From Granulicella sapmiensis (GTDB taxonomy: Bacteria > Acidobacteriota > Terriglobia > Terriglobales > Acidobacteriaceae), in assembly GCA_026225395.1 (NCBI GenBank), contig JAMFSR010000024.1:62001-126000 (forward strand): 64,000 bases of DNA. Reading direction: 5' to 3'. A model generated the notes under the pieces. It was not told the DNA's origin. It did no database searches and worked only from the letters and a program-made list of their open reading frames with translations. Made by a program: the position numbers and the translations under genes. Positions 1 through 8,165 of this stretch are shown here, piece after piece (within the stretch, counting starts at the first letter, position 1; each line of letters begins with the position of its first letter).

Positions 1-653
1 GACAGCAAGTGCGCGTGAGAGTTTACGGGATTAGTAGGCAGCGTCGCTCGTTCACTTAACCAAAATGCACCGAAGAGAAGGGCTACGAACAACACGGTGA
101 GGCAAACTATAAGCCACTTGCCCTTACGATATGTGGGTTCACCCGCCTTGACTCGCTCCCAGGTGGATTTGATCAGAATGCTCGCCGCAGTTATGAGAGC
201 TTCAGTTGTCTCATTAACTTCTTTGGAAACCTGTGGATAGCCAACCGCGACCAGATGCGCCTTAAACTTGTCAACGTCGGCAAGGATATTTTCGAGAGCG
301 GTTAGTTGTTTTGCAATTGCTTCATGGTCTGGCTTTGAAGTATTTAATCGTAACTTCAGGCGCGTGCTTGCACGGTTTATCTCGTCATAAATAGGATCGG
401 TTTTCTCTAGATAGAGTGCCTTGTCGCCGGGCGTATTAGGAGAGCCAATAAGGATATTCAGATATCCGAAAAGTAGATGAGCTTGAGAAACCAAGGAAGC
501 CACATCAGAGCGCACGTCTTCAAGCCATTTTTGTCTGAACTCCGATATTTTCTGATCTTTGTCGACTAGCAGGTTGAATATCGAAATTGAACCTGCAACT
601 GAGGCAACCGCGATAGCAGACGCTAGAGCGATAGATGTTGAGGTGTCGGCCAT
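1..653 (-). CDS. Hypothetical membrane protein, 3' end cut by window edge
   Basis: An uninterrupted minus-strand frame runs from an ATG at 653 down to base 1 (217 codons visible) with no stop, so the C-terminus lies outside the window. A hydrophobic N-terminal segment (about residues 6-28) is followed by a charged region starting KDQKISEFRQKW, a long helical middle, and a second membrane segment near residues 187-204 (LIVCLTVLFVALLFG). A GGAG sits 8 bases before the ATG, inside the end of the upstream gmhA-like gene, and only 5 bases separate the two genes, so translational coupling is likely. Base composition is clearly lower in GC than the neighbours, which hints at separate origin. I recognise no function; the EFRQxW motif after a first membrane segment recurs in uncharacterised small membrane proteins. 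Confidence 0.7.
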   Translation of the reverse strand, partial: MADTSTSIALASAIAVASVAGSISIFNLLVDKDQKISEFRQKWLEDVRSDVASLVSQAHLLFGYLNILIGSPNTPGDKALYLEKTDPIYDEINRASTRLKLRLNTSKPDHEAIAKQLTALENILADVDKFKAHLVAVGYPQVSKEVNETTEALITAASILIKSTWERVKAGEPTYRKGKWLIVCLTVLFVALLFGAFWLSERATLPTNPVNSHAHLL

Positions 654-658
654 TCCAG

Positions 659-1270
659 CTACTCCGCGAGTACTTGAGTTTTCTTGCCGAAGTCTTCGCC
701 GAAGTAGAAGCGTTCTACGACCATGCAGTAGATGTGTTCGAGGGCGAGGTGGGATTCCTGGATGTTCATGGTTACGTCCGAGGGGATGATGACGTTGATG
801 TCGGCTAGCTCGGCCATCGCGCCGCCTTTGTTGCCGGTATAAGCGATGGTGTGGATGCCCATCTTCTTGGCGAGCTTGAGCGCCTTGACGCAGTTCTTGC
901 TGTTGCCGGAGGTGGAGATGGCCATGAGGACGTCGCCTTCGATGCCGAGGGCTTCGACCTGGCGCTCGAAGACGTTGTCGTAGCTGTAGTCGTTGCCGAT
1001 GGCGGTGAGGATGGAGCTGTCGGTGGTGAGGGCGACGGAGCGCAGGGCGGGGCGGTCGACGGTGAGGCGGGAGACGAACTCGGCGACGAGGTGCTGGGAG
1101 TCGGCGGCCGAACCACCGTTGCCGCAGACCATGAGCTTCTTGCCGGCCTTCATGGCGGCGGCGGTGATGCGGCCGGCTTCGACTACGGCGATGTGGATGG
1201 ACTCGTCATTGAGGACCTTGGTCATGGTTTCGATGGACTGGGCGAGTTGGCGGGTGACTAAGTCGGTCAT
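659..1270 (-). CDS. gmhA: SIS-domain phosphoheptose isomerase (GmhA-like)
   Basis: This 203-residue protein matches the GmhA family in length and motifs. GmhA converts sedoheptulose 7-phosphate to D-glycero-heptose 7-phosphate in the cytoplasm. The SIS core is visible at VCGNGGSAADSQH (residues 48-60) and AISTSGNSKN (about 117-126). The zinc ligands of the family, His60, Glu64, Gln171 and His179, are present with the expected spacing. It lies downstream of a GT2/GtrA pair in a minus-strand sugar cluster. No gmhB, hldE or hldD is visible here, so it may either serve heptose synthesis or isomerise another ketose phosphate for the cluster sugar. Family assignment is secure; substrate is inferred. 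Confidence 0.88.
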   Translation of the reverse strand: MTDLVTRQLAQSIETMTKVLNDESIHIAVVEAGRITAAAMKAGKKLMVCGNGGSAADSQHLVAEFVSRLTVDRPALRSVALTTDSSILTAIGNDYSYDNVFERQVEALGIEGDVLMAISTSGNSKNCVKALKLAKKMGIHTIAYTGNKGGAMAELADINVIIPSDVTMNIQESHLALEHIYCMVVERFYFGEDFGKKTQVLAE

Positions 1271-1348
1271 AAAGCTCCAGGGAACAGGTGACAGTTAACA
1301 GCAAACAGCAAATGCTTTGACGCAGAGGTCGCGGAGTAGAGGCGTTGA

Positions 1349-2347
1349 CTATGCGGTGATGACGGGTTCTACGGCTAGCGTGAGGGCGTTGGGTTTGGCT
1401 TTGCCGAAGCCGGTTTCGAAGTTGATGCGTTCGAGTTCTACGGCGTAGGGGCGGTGCTGGAGCTGGGTGTAGATGGCGCCGACGTACTCGCCCATGATGC
1501 CGAGGAAGACGAGCATGATGGATTGCAGGAAGAAGACGCCGATGATCATGGGAGCGACGCCTACGGAGAACGTCGACCAGAAGAGAAGCTTGGCCATGAA
1601 ATAGAAGAAGGCGAAGAGGAAGCTGAGAACGCCGCCGGCGAAGCCTGCGAAGGTGGCGAAGCGCAGCGGGACCTTGCTGTGGTTGATGATGCCCAGCATG
1701 CCGATGTCGTAGAGGGTGTACCAGTTGTTCTTGGTGATGCCGAACTTGCGGGCGGGCTGGTCGTAGAGAAGCTTGACGGTGGGCAGGCCGATTTCGGCGA
1801 TCATGCCGCGGAAGTACGGGTAGGGGTCGTCGAATGATTTGACGAGGTCGACGACCTTGCGGTCGTAGAGACCGAAGCCGGTGTAGTTCTGGATGGTCTC
1901 GATGGAGCTGAGGCGTTCTGCAAGCTTGTAGTACTGCTTGCGGGCCCAGAACATCATGGAGTTTTCTTCCGAGGTGCGCTTGATGCCGAGGACGCAGTAG
2001 GCGCCCTTTTCCCACTCGTGGATCATGTCGGCGATCATGGGCGGCGGGTCTTGAAGATCAGCGACGATGCCGAGCATGGCGTCTCCGCGAGCCGCGAAGA
2101 GGGCGTGGATAGGCGAGCGGATGTGGCCGAAGTTGCGCGAGTTGACGATGATTTTTACGTTGGCGTCTTCAGCGGCGATCATCTTGAGGATGGCGACGGT
2201 GTTGTCGCGCGAGGAGTTGTCGATGAAGATGTGCTCGTACTCATACGGGAGCGTGAGCATGACCTCACGGACCTGGTTGTAGAGGTTGAGGACGTTGGCT
2301 TCTTCGTTGTAGCAGGGCGTGATGATCGAAATGGTCTTCTGGCTCAC
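1349..2347 (-). CDS. Polyprenyl-phosphate glycosyltransferase, GT2 (GtrB/ArnC/DPM-like)
   Basis: The 332-residue protein opens with a GT-A fold: SIITPCYNEEANV (residues 7-19), FIDNSSRDNT (about 41-50) and the nucleotide-sugar/metal site ADLQDPP (about 96-102). Two hydrophobic segments lie between about residues 225 and 295, the usual layout of GtrB, ArnC and dolichol-phosphate-mannose synthase relatives. Such enzymes move a sugar from a nucleotide donor to undecaprenyl phosphate on the cytoplasmic face. The GtrA-family protein immediately upstream supports that reading, as GtrA is thought to flip the lipid-linked sugar. The sugar itself is unknown and may be the product of the neighbouring biosynthetic genes. 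Confidence 0.88.
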   Translation of the reverse strand: MSQKTISIITPCYNEEANVLNLYNQVREVMLTLPYEYEHIFIDNSSRDNTVAILKMIAAEDANVKIIVNSRNFGHIRSPIHALFAARGDAMLGIVADLQDPPPMIADMIHEWEKGAYCVLGIKRTSEENSMMFWARKQYYKLAERLSSIETIQNYTGFGLYDRKVVDLVKSFDDPYPYFRGMIAEIGLPTVKLLYDQPARKFGITKNNWYTLYDIGMLGIINHSKVPLRFATFAGFAGGVLSFLFAFFYFMAKLLFWSTFSVGVAPMIIGVFFLQSIMLVFLGIMGEYVGAIYTQLQHRPYAVELERINFETGFGKAKPNALTLAVEPVITA

Positions 2348-2385
2348 TGCGACTGACTCCTTGTGGTGTGTAACAAGTTTAGCTG

Positions 2386-2412
2386 ATTGTCCCGGGGGCT
2401 AAAGCCCGAACC
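2386..2412. repeat. GGGCTAAAGCCC-type dispersed repeat
   Basis: The stretch around GGGGGCTAAAGCCCG forms a short inverted repeat in the gap between the GT2 and GtrA genes. A related core (CGGGCTAAAGTCC) occurs at about 25605-25618 after mqnE. I recall this motif as a scattered intergenic repeat in acidobacterial genomes; only the two copies in this window are directly seen. Confidence 0.4.
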
Positions 2413-2439
2413 TATCTGAGATGCAAAAGCGACGGATAT

Positions 2440-3072
2440 TCAGGCGGCGGCCTTTGTCTTGAAGGTAACTTTCTTGTGGCCTACGAAGCTGAAGATGGTG
2501 GTAAACCCCTGCACGAGTGCGCCGGCAAGATAGCCCGCGGCGGCTTTGCCGGAGGAGAGCTTGTGGAGTGTGGCCAGTGGGGCTCCGCTGAGGTGAGTGG
2601 CGATGTGCGCCAGCGTGAGGTGCAGCTGCGGGCCGTGGGCGTGGATGGTCGCTTGCAGGAGCTTGGTGACTCCAGAAAGTGCGAGCAGGCCTGGGAGCAT
2701 GCCGACGCCGTAAACGCCGAAGCATTTGAACCACTCGATGAGGTAGTTGCCGCGCGTCTGGAAGACGAAGAACTTGTAGCCGAAGTAGGCGACCGTGATA
2801 TTGAACGGAGTGGAGATGAGTGACGCGCCGATGACGGTGATGTAGAGGAAGCGCTGCGGGACGATGTGGTTCAGAAGGAAAAGGGTGAGGGCGAAGGTGC
2901 AGTAACCGAAGACCGTGTTGAAGACGCCGACGGTGAGGTAGCGCGTGAACTGTCCGCCGGGCATGCGGTTTACGAGGCGCTGCAGGCGGTGCTTGGGGAG
3001 GAACGGGTCTTGCGGAATGGGGACGACGGGCGTGTCGGCGAGGTGGTGTTCGGGCTGGGGGGGGATGGTCAT
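2440..3072 (-). CDS. GtrA family membrane protein
   Basis: This 210-residue protein contains a GtrA-like domain with hydrophobic segments beginning at RYLTVGVFNTVFGYCTF (about residues 43-59) and at least three more before the C-terminus, which ends in a basic tail. GtrA proteins are small polytopic membrane proteins proposed to flip undecaprenyl-phosphate sugars to the periplasm. The start overlaps the stop of the upstream RmlD-like gene by four bases, and the GT2 gene follows, so the three are probably one transcriptional unit. Relative to the usual 120-150 residues, it carries a hydrophilic proline-rich N-terminal extension and an enlarged loop in the middle. Confidence 0.85.
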   Translation of the reverse strand: MTIPPQPEHHLADTPVVPIPQDPFLPKHRLQRLVNRMPGGQFTRYLTVGVFNTVFGYCTFALTLFLLNHIVPQRFLYITVIGASLISTPFNITVAYFGYKFFVFQTRGNYLIEWFKCFGVYGVGMLPGLLALSGVTKLLQATIHAHGPQLHLTLAHIATHLSGAPLATLHKLSSGKAAAGYLAGALVQGFTTIFSFVGHKKVTFKTKAAA

Positions 3073-3953
3073 GCGGTGGCGTTCTTCCAGTCTTGGATGC
3101 CGGTTTTGGGCGAGCGCATGGTGATGTGGGGGAGCGTTGCTTTGAGCTTGTCGATGCGCAGGCCGCCGAGGAGCGGGCGGGCGGCTTTCTGGTTGAGCTC
3201 CGTTGTGGTGAGGGGCTGAACCTGCGCGATGGGAAGGTCGAGGATGTCGCAGGCCTGTAGCGAGAAGTCGTAGCGCGAGAGGAACTCGGGACCGGCGAGG
3301 TGGAAGATGCCGGTGTGGCCGCCCTGGACGAGGGCGATGGAAGCGGCGGCGAGGTCTTCCACATGTACCGGCGTGGCGAGCTGATCGACGGGGACGCGCA
3401 TGGTGTTGCCGGCGTTGATGACGCGGCGGAGGGTATAGAGGAAGTTCTTGCCCTGCGGATCGGGGCCGTAAACGCCGGTGGTGCGCAGGACGAGGGCGTT
3501 GGGGTGGGCGTCAAGGATGGCGTTCTCGCCGTCGAGCTTGGCCTGGCCGTAGACGGAGAGGGCGTGGGTGGGGTCGGTTTCGGTGTAGGGGCCGGCGGCG
3601 CCGTCGAATACGTAGTCGGTGGAGTAGAAGGCGAAGGGGATGTTCTTTGCGGCCTTCGCGAGAGCCAATGGGCCGAGGTGGTTGGCGGCGTGAGCCCAGG
3701 CTTGGTCAGACTCGCAGCGCTCAACGTCGGTGGCGCCGGCGGTGCAGTAGACGGCGGTGATGTTGTGCTCGGCGAAGATTGGTTCGAGTATCGAGGGGTC
3801 AGCGGCGATCTCTTCGAGGTCGATGTGCAGCCAGGTGGGTGAGAGCTGGCGGCGCGCGGCAGGGAGGGCCTGCTCGCCGAGCTGCGTGATGAGCGCGTTG
3901 CCCAGCTGGCCGGAGGCGCCGACGATGAGGGAAACTTCCGCGTTAGAGGACAG
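3069..3953 (-). CDS. RmlD-like NAD(P)-dependent sugar reductase, probable CTG start
   Basis: The frame encodes about 294 residues of the RmlD substrate-binding/extended SDR type. The Rossmann motif GASGQLG is visible near the N-terminus, then AGATDVERCE, the catalytic-region YSTDYVFDG, and YGQAKLDGE with the YxxxK pair. dTDP-4-dehydrorhamnose reductase is the best-known member, but no rmlABC genes accompany it. Starting at the first conventional codon (TTG at 3668) would delete the whole NAD-binding motif. The open frame upstream holds no ATG, GTG or TTG; a CTG at 3953 lies 5 bases after GGAGG and gives the normal family length. That start would overlap the upstream SDR gene by 11 bases. The function class is firm; the start is inferred. 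Confidence 0.8.
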   Translation of the reverse strand: MSSNAEVSLIVGASGQLGNALITQLGEQALPAARRQLSPTWLHIDLEEIAADPSILEPIFAEHNITAVYCTAGATDVERCESDQAWAHAANHLGPLALAKAAKNIPFAFYSTDYVFDGAAGPYTETDPTHALSVYGQAKLDGENAILDAHPNALVLRTTGVYGPDPQGKNFLYTLRRVINAGNTMRVPVDQLATPVHVEDLAAASIALVQGGHTGIFHLAGPEFLSRYDFSLQACDILDLPIAQVQPLTTTELNQKAARPLLGGLRIDKLKATLPHITMRSPKTGIQDWKNATA

Positions 3954-4797
3954 TGCGGCCTCCGTCGACGATCAGGTTCTGGCCGGTCATGTAGCTGGAT
4001 GCGTCCGAGCAGAGGAAGAGGATGGCGCCCTGGTACTCGTCCTTATGGGCCATGCGGGCCATGGGGATGAGGGAGTGGAGCTTGGCGGTGAAGTCGTCGG
4101 GCTGCGTGGTGAAGACGCCGCCGGGGGAGATGGCGTTGCAGCGAATGTTGTGGGCTGTCCAGTAGGTGGAGAGGTAGCGGGTGAGGCCGATGAGAGCCGT
4201 TTTGACGACCGAGTAGGTGACGGGCTTTACGGGCTGCTCGTGGTCGGGAACGCCTTCCTTGCGGTAGAGGCGCTGGTCGGGGGCGATGACGCCGAGGTCC
4301 GAGGCTACGTTGAGGATGACGCCGCTGTTGCGCTTGACCATCTCCATGCCGAAGACGCGCGAGCAGAGGAAAGCGCCGGTGAGGCCGACGGCGATGTCGT
4401 CGTTCCAGACCTGCAAGGGGAAGTTTTCGAGCCGCGACCACGCCTGTGAGGTGGCTCCGCCGGTGTCTTCAACCTTGGGGTTGTTGGCCGCGTTGTTGAT
4501 CAGGATGTCGATGCGGCCGAACTTGGCCATGATGACGTCGCGGGCTTCCTGCAGCGACTTTTCGCTGGTGATGTCTGCGGAGAGACCGAGGCACTCGGGG
4601 CCGTGGGCGAGCTGGAGCTGCTCGGCGCGCATGGCTGGGTTGGCGACTGCGAGATCGAGCAGGACGACGTTGGCGCCAGCGGCGGCGAGGATGGCTCCGT
4701 GATGGTAGCCGAGAAGGCCAGCGCCTCCGGTGACGATGGCCACGCGGCCGGTGAGGTCGAAGAGGGTGTGGGCGCGGTTGGGGGTGACTGTGCTCAT
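3943..4797 (-). CDS. Short-chain dehydrogenase/reductase
   Basis: A 284-residue classical SDR. The cofactor motif VTGGAGLLGYHHG is at about residues 22-34, NNAAN at about 101-105, the catalytic serine region NVASDLG at about 164-170, and YSVVKTA supplies the YxxxK pair near 195. The C-terminal GQNLIVDGGRTVL is typical of the family. It carries an insertion after NNAA (about residues 105-130) that also appears in the SDR at 9024-9884, so these two look like paralogues of a subfamily from polysaccharide clusters. Its substrate is likely a sugar nucleotide or sugar acid of the cluster, but this cannot be fixed from sequence. Confidence 0.88.
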   Translation of the reverse strand: MSTVTPNRAHTLFDLTGRVAIVTGGAGLLGYHHGAILAAAGANVVLLDLAVANPAMRAEQLQLAHGPECLGLSADITSEKSLQEARDVIMAKFGRIDILINNAANNPKVEDTGGATSQAWSRLENFPLQVWNDDIAVGLTGAFLCSRVFGMEMVKRNSGVILNVASDLGVIAPDQRLYRKEGVPDHEQPVKPVTYSVVKTALIGLTRYLSTYWTAHNIRCNAISPGGVFTTQPDDFTAKLHSLIPMARMAHKDEYQGAILFLCSDASSYMTGQNLIVDGGRTVL

Positions 4798-4850
4798 GGC
4801 TTTTCCAGTATCGCAGGTGAGATGCAGGAGTGCATGAGCAGGAGATCGTC

Positions 4851-7800
4851 TTATGGGTTGGTTTGCCAGGTGAAGACCGTCACCGAGAACGGTGGAAGCA
4901 AGTAAGGTAGAGCGGGCTGGAAGCTGGTGATCGAGGAGTTGGTGATGTTAACGACGTCGCTGGCTTCGTTGGAGTCTGTGAGGTTGGCGGAGGTGAGCTG
5001 GCCGACGGCTACGGTGCCTGTGGGGACGTTGGCGCCGGTGAAGGTAATGGGCAGCGCGGTGGAGCGGCTCAGGTTGATCAGTACGAGGCTGTAGTTGTTA
5101 CCGCCGTCCGTAAAGGCGAAGGTTTGGAGCTCGTGGGCGTTGGCGAGCTGGACGTTGTCGTTGGTGCTGAGGGGCTGGTTCCAGGTGGGGTTCGCGCCGG
5201 TGAGGGTGGTGGCGAGCATGCTGGGGAGGATGGCGGTGTTGGTGAGCTGCTCGGCGAGGAAGACGGGGCGCTGGAGGTTCGATTGGCCACCCATATCGAT
5301 AACGGTACCGAAGATGGGTGTGGTTTCTGAGCCGCCGTTGGTGTTGCTGAATCCGTTATCAAAACCCGGCAGCGACCAGACGTTCTGGGTCTTGATGCCG
5401 AGGTCGCGCATTTGCAGGAGCATATGGTCGGCCATGGCAATGCCTCCGCTCACGGAGGGGATAGTAGAGTTTACGAATGCCTGCGTGGCGGAGCCGCTGG
5501 TGGTGCCGATGTTTTCTTCGTAGGACACGAGCTTCTTGCCGGCGGCGGTCACGGTTTGCGACTGTTGATACATCCAGCCGTTGGGGCTGCTGTCGAACAT
5601 TTCGGGTTCGGCGAACATGGGGCCGAAGATGGCTTCGTTCGAGGATGTGTCGTTGAAGGTGCCGAAGATGTAGGGGGCGACGGAGATGGAGTCGTAGTTG
5701 GAGCTGTTGCTGATTTCCTGGCCGGTGTACCAGGTGTTGAGGACAAAGCTACCCATGATGAGATCGAAGCTGGCGGGTGTGTAGGAGGCTGAGGCACGAG
5801 CGGCGCCGTAGATGGTGGCGACGCGGTTGCCGTATGCGATGGGGTCGTTGATGGCGTTGCCGGGGAAGGTGTTGTAGTTCCACTGCTCGTTGCCGAGTTC
5901 GAGATGGATGACAGGGAAGACTGTGGTCCAGGGAGCGGTTTGGCCGAGGGCGGCGCGTTTGGCTCCGTAGGGGGTGGTGGAAGCGCCGGCGAAGAACTCG
6001 ATGAGGTGCTGCATCTCGGTGGGGGAGATGGCGGGAGGCAGGTTGTACCAGGGCTCGGCGCCGACGGCCTGGCAGAGTTGCAGGAACTCGTTGAGGCCGA
6101 TGGCGATGTCGTCCTGCTCGGTTTGCTGCGCGCTGGAGGCGGTGCGTTGGCGGGCGAAGGCCGGGGTGAGCATGTTGTCGATAGAACTGCCGAAGTCGGG
6201 CAGGCCGTCCATGTAGCGCAGCGAGCCGGGGTGCAGCGCGGCCAAGGTGTTGACGACTTCATCGCGGAAAACGGTTTTGTTGGTGCCCGAGGTGGAGACC
6301 GGTGTAAGGCTTACGTCGTCGAGGTAGGCACTTGCGCCGCTGACTCCGAAGTGGAGATCGACGGTGCCGGGGGTAGTGGAGGCGGTCTCCGACGCAGGAA
6401 AAGTGAAGGTGTAGTCCTGCCACGCGGGTGTGAGGGTAATGGTCTGGCTGAAGTAGTTGCCGTTGGGAATTTGTCGGCCGAGTGACACGTTGAGCTGGTT
6501 GGTGCCGCCGGTGCCCTTGGCGCGAAAGGTGAGTTGATAGGTGCCGTTGAGCAGGACGAAGTTGTGGGTGCCGGTGGAGTCGAAGTAGGAGTCGACAGCG
6601 GCAGATTGTCCGGCAGTGGTGGCGGCCATGCTGAGGGCCTGGGTGCCGATGGTGTTGGGGGAAAGATCGGTGAAGTCGGTGGCGAGCGTGCCTCCACCGT
6701 AGGTGTTGGGCCACCAGCCGGCTTGCGCGTTGCCGGGGACGGACATGCGGACGACGACGAAGTCCCCGACGGCGGGGGCTGTGCCGATCGAGGTGAACTG
6801 CAACGTCACCCCGGTGTTGGCAGTGGAGCTGGCGGCGGTGCTGGAAGCGATAGTTCCCGTCTGGCCGAGAGCGGCGCCGTAGATGAACTCGAACGTGGCG
6901 CCCTGGAGCATGTTGGCGGGCCACTGGTTCCAGACGTTGCCGTCGGTGCAGGTAGTTGCGGTCACGGCGGCGCAGTGGAGGATGGACTGCCAGGTCTCGC
7001 CTTCGAAGCCGGGGTTGCGGTAGACGAGGTTGCGCATCATCTGGCCGGAGTCGTAGTAGCTCTGGCTGGCGATGTTCATGCCGAGGTGCTTCATGCCGGT
7101 CTGGATGATGGTCGAGCCGACATCGACGTTGGTGAGCAGCGGGTTTGTGGCCGCGGTGACGACGAGGCTGACGGTTGCCGCGGCGCTGGCGTAGAGCGCG
7201 GTGTTGGTGGGGGTGAAGCTGACGGTGAGGGCGTCTGTGCCGACGGCGGGTGTGGTGCCCAGTGCGGGACTGTAGATAAATGTGCCGGGGACGGAGGCTG
7301 TGGCGTCCAGCTGCGTGGCGGAGAGTAGTGTTCCGCTGACGATGGAGGCTGGAGTGGGCCAGGTGATGGTTGGAGTGAGTGGGTTGACGGTGAGGCTTAC
7401 TGAGGCCGTCGTGATGTTATAGCGGGTGGTGTTGCTCGGGGTGAAGGTGACGGTGAGGATGTCTGTGCCGGCGGCAGGGACGGTCTTGAGTGCGGGACTG
7501 TAGGTGAAGCGGCCACTGATGGAGGATTTGGCATCGAGCTGGGTTGCGGAGAGCGCGGTTCCCGCAGCGATAGGCGCGGGCGTGGCCCAGGTGATGGCAG
7601 GTGTGGCTTTGTTAACCGTGAGCGAGACGGAGGCGGTTTGGGTTTTGTATTTGGTGGTGTCCGCCGGGGTGAATTTAACGGTGAGTGTGTCGGTGCCGAC
7701 AGCGGGGATGGTGCCAAGAGTTGGGCTGTACACGAAGGTTCCGGCGACGGAGGCGGTTGCGTCCAGCTGCGCGGCTGAGAGTGCGGTGCCATAGGTGATG

Positions 7801-7979
7801 GCGGCGGGCGTGGGCCACTGGATGGTGGGTGTGATTTTTTGCGAGGAGGCTGCGGTTGGGTTGTTGATGCCGGTAGAGAGTCCGCCGCCGCAACCGGAGA
7901 GTGTCGCTGTTGCGAGAAGGAGGGCAGCCATTGCGAGGAGCGCGAACTTGAGAACGGGTATTCCGTATTGCTTTGCCAT
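4851..7979 (-). CDS. Lipoprotein with three MBG-like Ig repeats and a clan GH-A glycosidase domain
   Basis: The predicted 1042-residue protein begins with a lipoprotein signal whose lipobox ends in LSGC (Cys30). Three tandem repeats of about 76 residues follow (roughly 45-270), each with a WPTPAxI, a GTxLSxxQLDA, a GTFxYSP and a LTVxFTP element, as in bacterial Ig-like/MBG stalk domains. A carbohydrate-binding-like beta-sandwich comes next, then a TIM-barrel with HLELGNEQWN (candidate acid/base Glu in the GNE motif) and KLVSYEENIG (candidate nucleophile Glu), then a C-terminal beta domain. This resembles GH51/GH39/GH30-type hydrolases. The ATG at 7979 is chosen because it begins the signal peptide; the frame stays open to 8048. 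It lies in the same direction as the sugar genes and is probably anchored in the outer membrane. Confidence 0.8.
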   Translation of the reverse strand: MAKQYGIPVLKFALLAMAALLLATATLSGCGGGLSTGINNPTAASSQKITPTIQWPTPAAITYGTALSAAQLDATASVAGTFVYSPTLGTIPAVGTDTLTVKFTPADTTKYKTQTASVSLTVNKATPAITWATPAPIAAGTALSATQLDAKSSISGRFTYSPALKTVPAAGTDILTVTFTPSNTTRYNITTASVSLTVNPLTPTITWPTPASIVSGTLLSATQLDATASVPGTFIYSPALGTTPAVGTDALTVSFTPTNTALYASAAATVSLVVTAATNPLLTNVDVGSTIIQTGMKHLGMNIASQSYYDSGQMMRNLVYRNPGFEGETWQSILHCAAVTATTCTDGNVWNQWPANMLQGATFEFIYGAALGQTGTIASSTAASSTANTGVTLQFTSIGTAPAVGDFVVVRMSVPGNAQAGWWPNTYGGGTLATDFTDLSPNTIGTQALSMAATTAGQSAAVDSYFDSTGTHNFVLLNGTYQLTFRAKGTGGTNQLNVSLGRQIPNGNYFSQTITLTPAWQDYTFTFPASETASTTPGTVDLHFGVSGASAYLDDVSLTPVSTSGTNKTVFRDEVVNTLAALHPGSLRYMDGLPDFGSSIDNMLTPAFARQRTASSAQQTEQDDIAIGLNEFLQLCQAVGAEPWYNLPPAISPTEMQHLIEFFAGASTTPYGAKRAALGQTAPWTTVFPVIHLELGNEQWNYNTFPGNAINDPIAYGNRVATIYGAARASASYTPASFDLIMGSFVLNTWYTGQEISNSSNYDSISVAPYIFGTFNDTSSNEAIFGPMFAEPEMFDSSPNGWMYQQSQTVTAAGKKLVSYEENIGTTSGSATQAFVNSTIPSVSGGIAMADHMLLQMRDLGIKTQNVWSLPGFDNGFSNTNGGSETTPIFGTVIDMGGQSNLQRPVFLAEQLTNTAILPSMLATTLTGANPTWNQPLSTNDNVQLANAHELQTFAFTDGGNNYSLVLINLSRSTALPITFTGANVPTGTVAVGQLTSANLTDSNEASDVVNITNSSITSFQPALPYLLPPFSVTVFTWQTNP

Positions 7980-8165
7980 GAGATCCGCTTTCAAGTCGAG
8001 ATACGAGCGCGAATCACAGCTTGGAAGGAAAGACTGCAAGTGTCGCAAGGTGAATCACGTCGAACGAAAGTAACTTGCGACGAGAGTATCGGTTACCAAC
8101 GTCACGTCGGTATCCCCCCAAGGTGGGAGTGGGTGAAGGCAGGGGATGTAGGATTGTGGCGGTGT

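Noticed and set aside
805..1116. Overlapping minus-strand frame, Ser/Pro-rich, inside the gmhA gene
   Set aside because: It is the shifted frame of gmhA with no ribosome site and biased composition.
2399..3724. A 441-residue frame across GtrA and the RmlD-like gene
   Set aside because: The product is Pro/Arg/His-rich without motif and overlaps two well supported genes.
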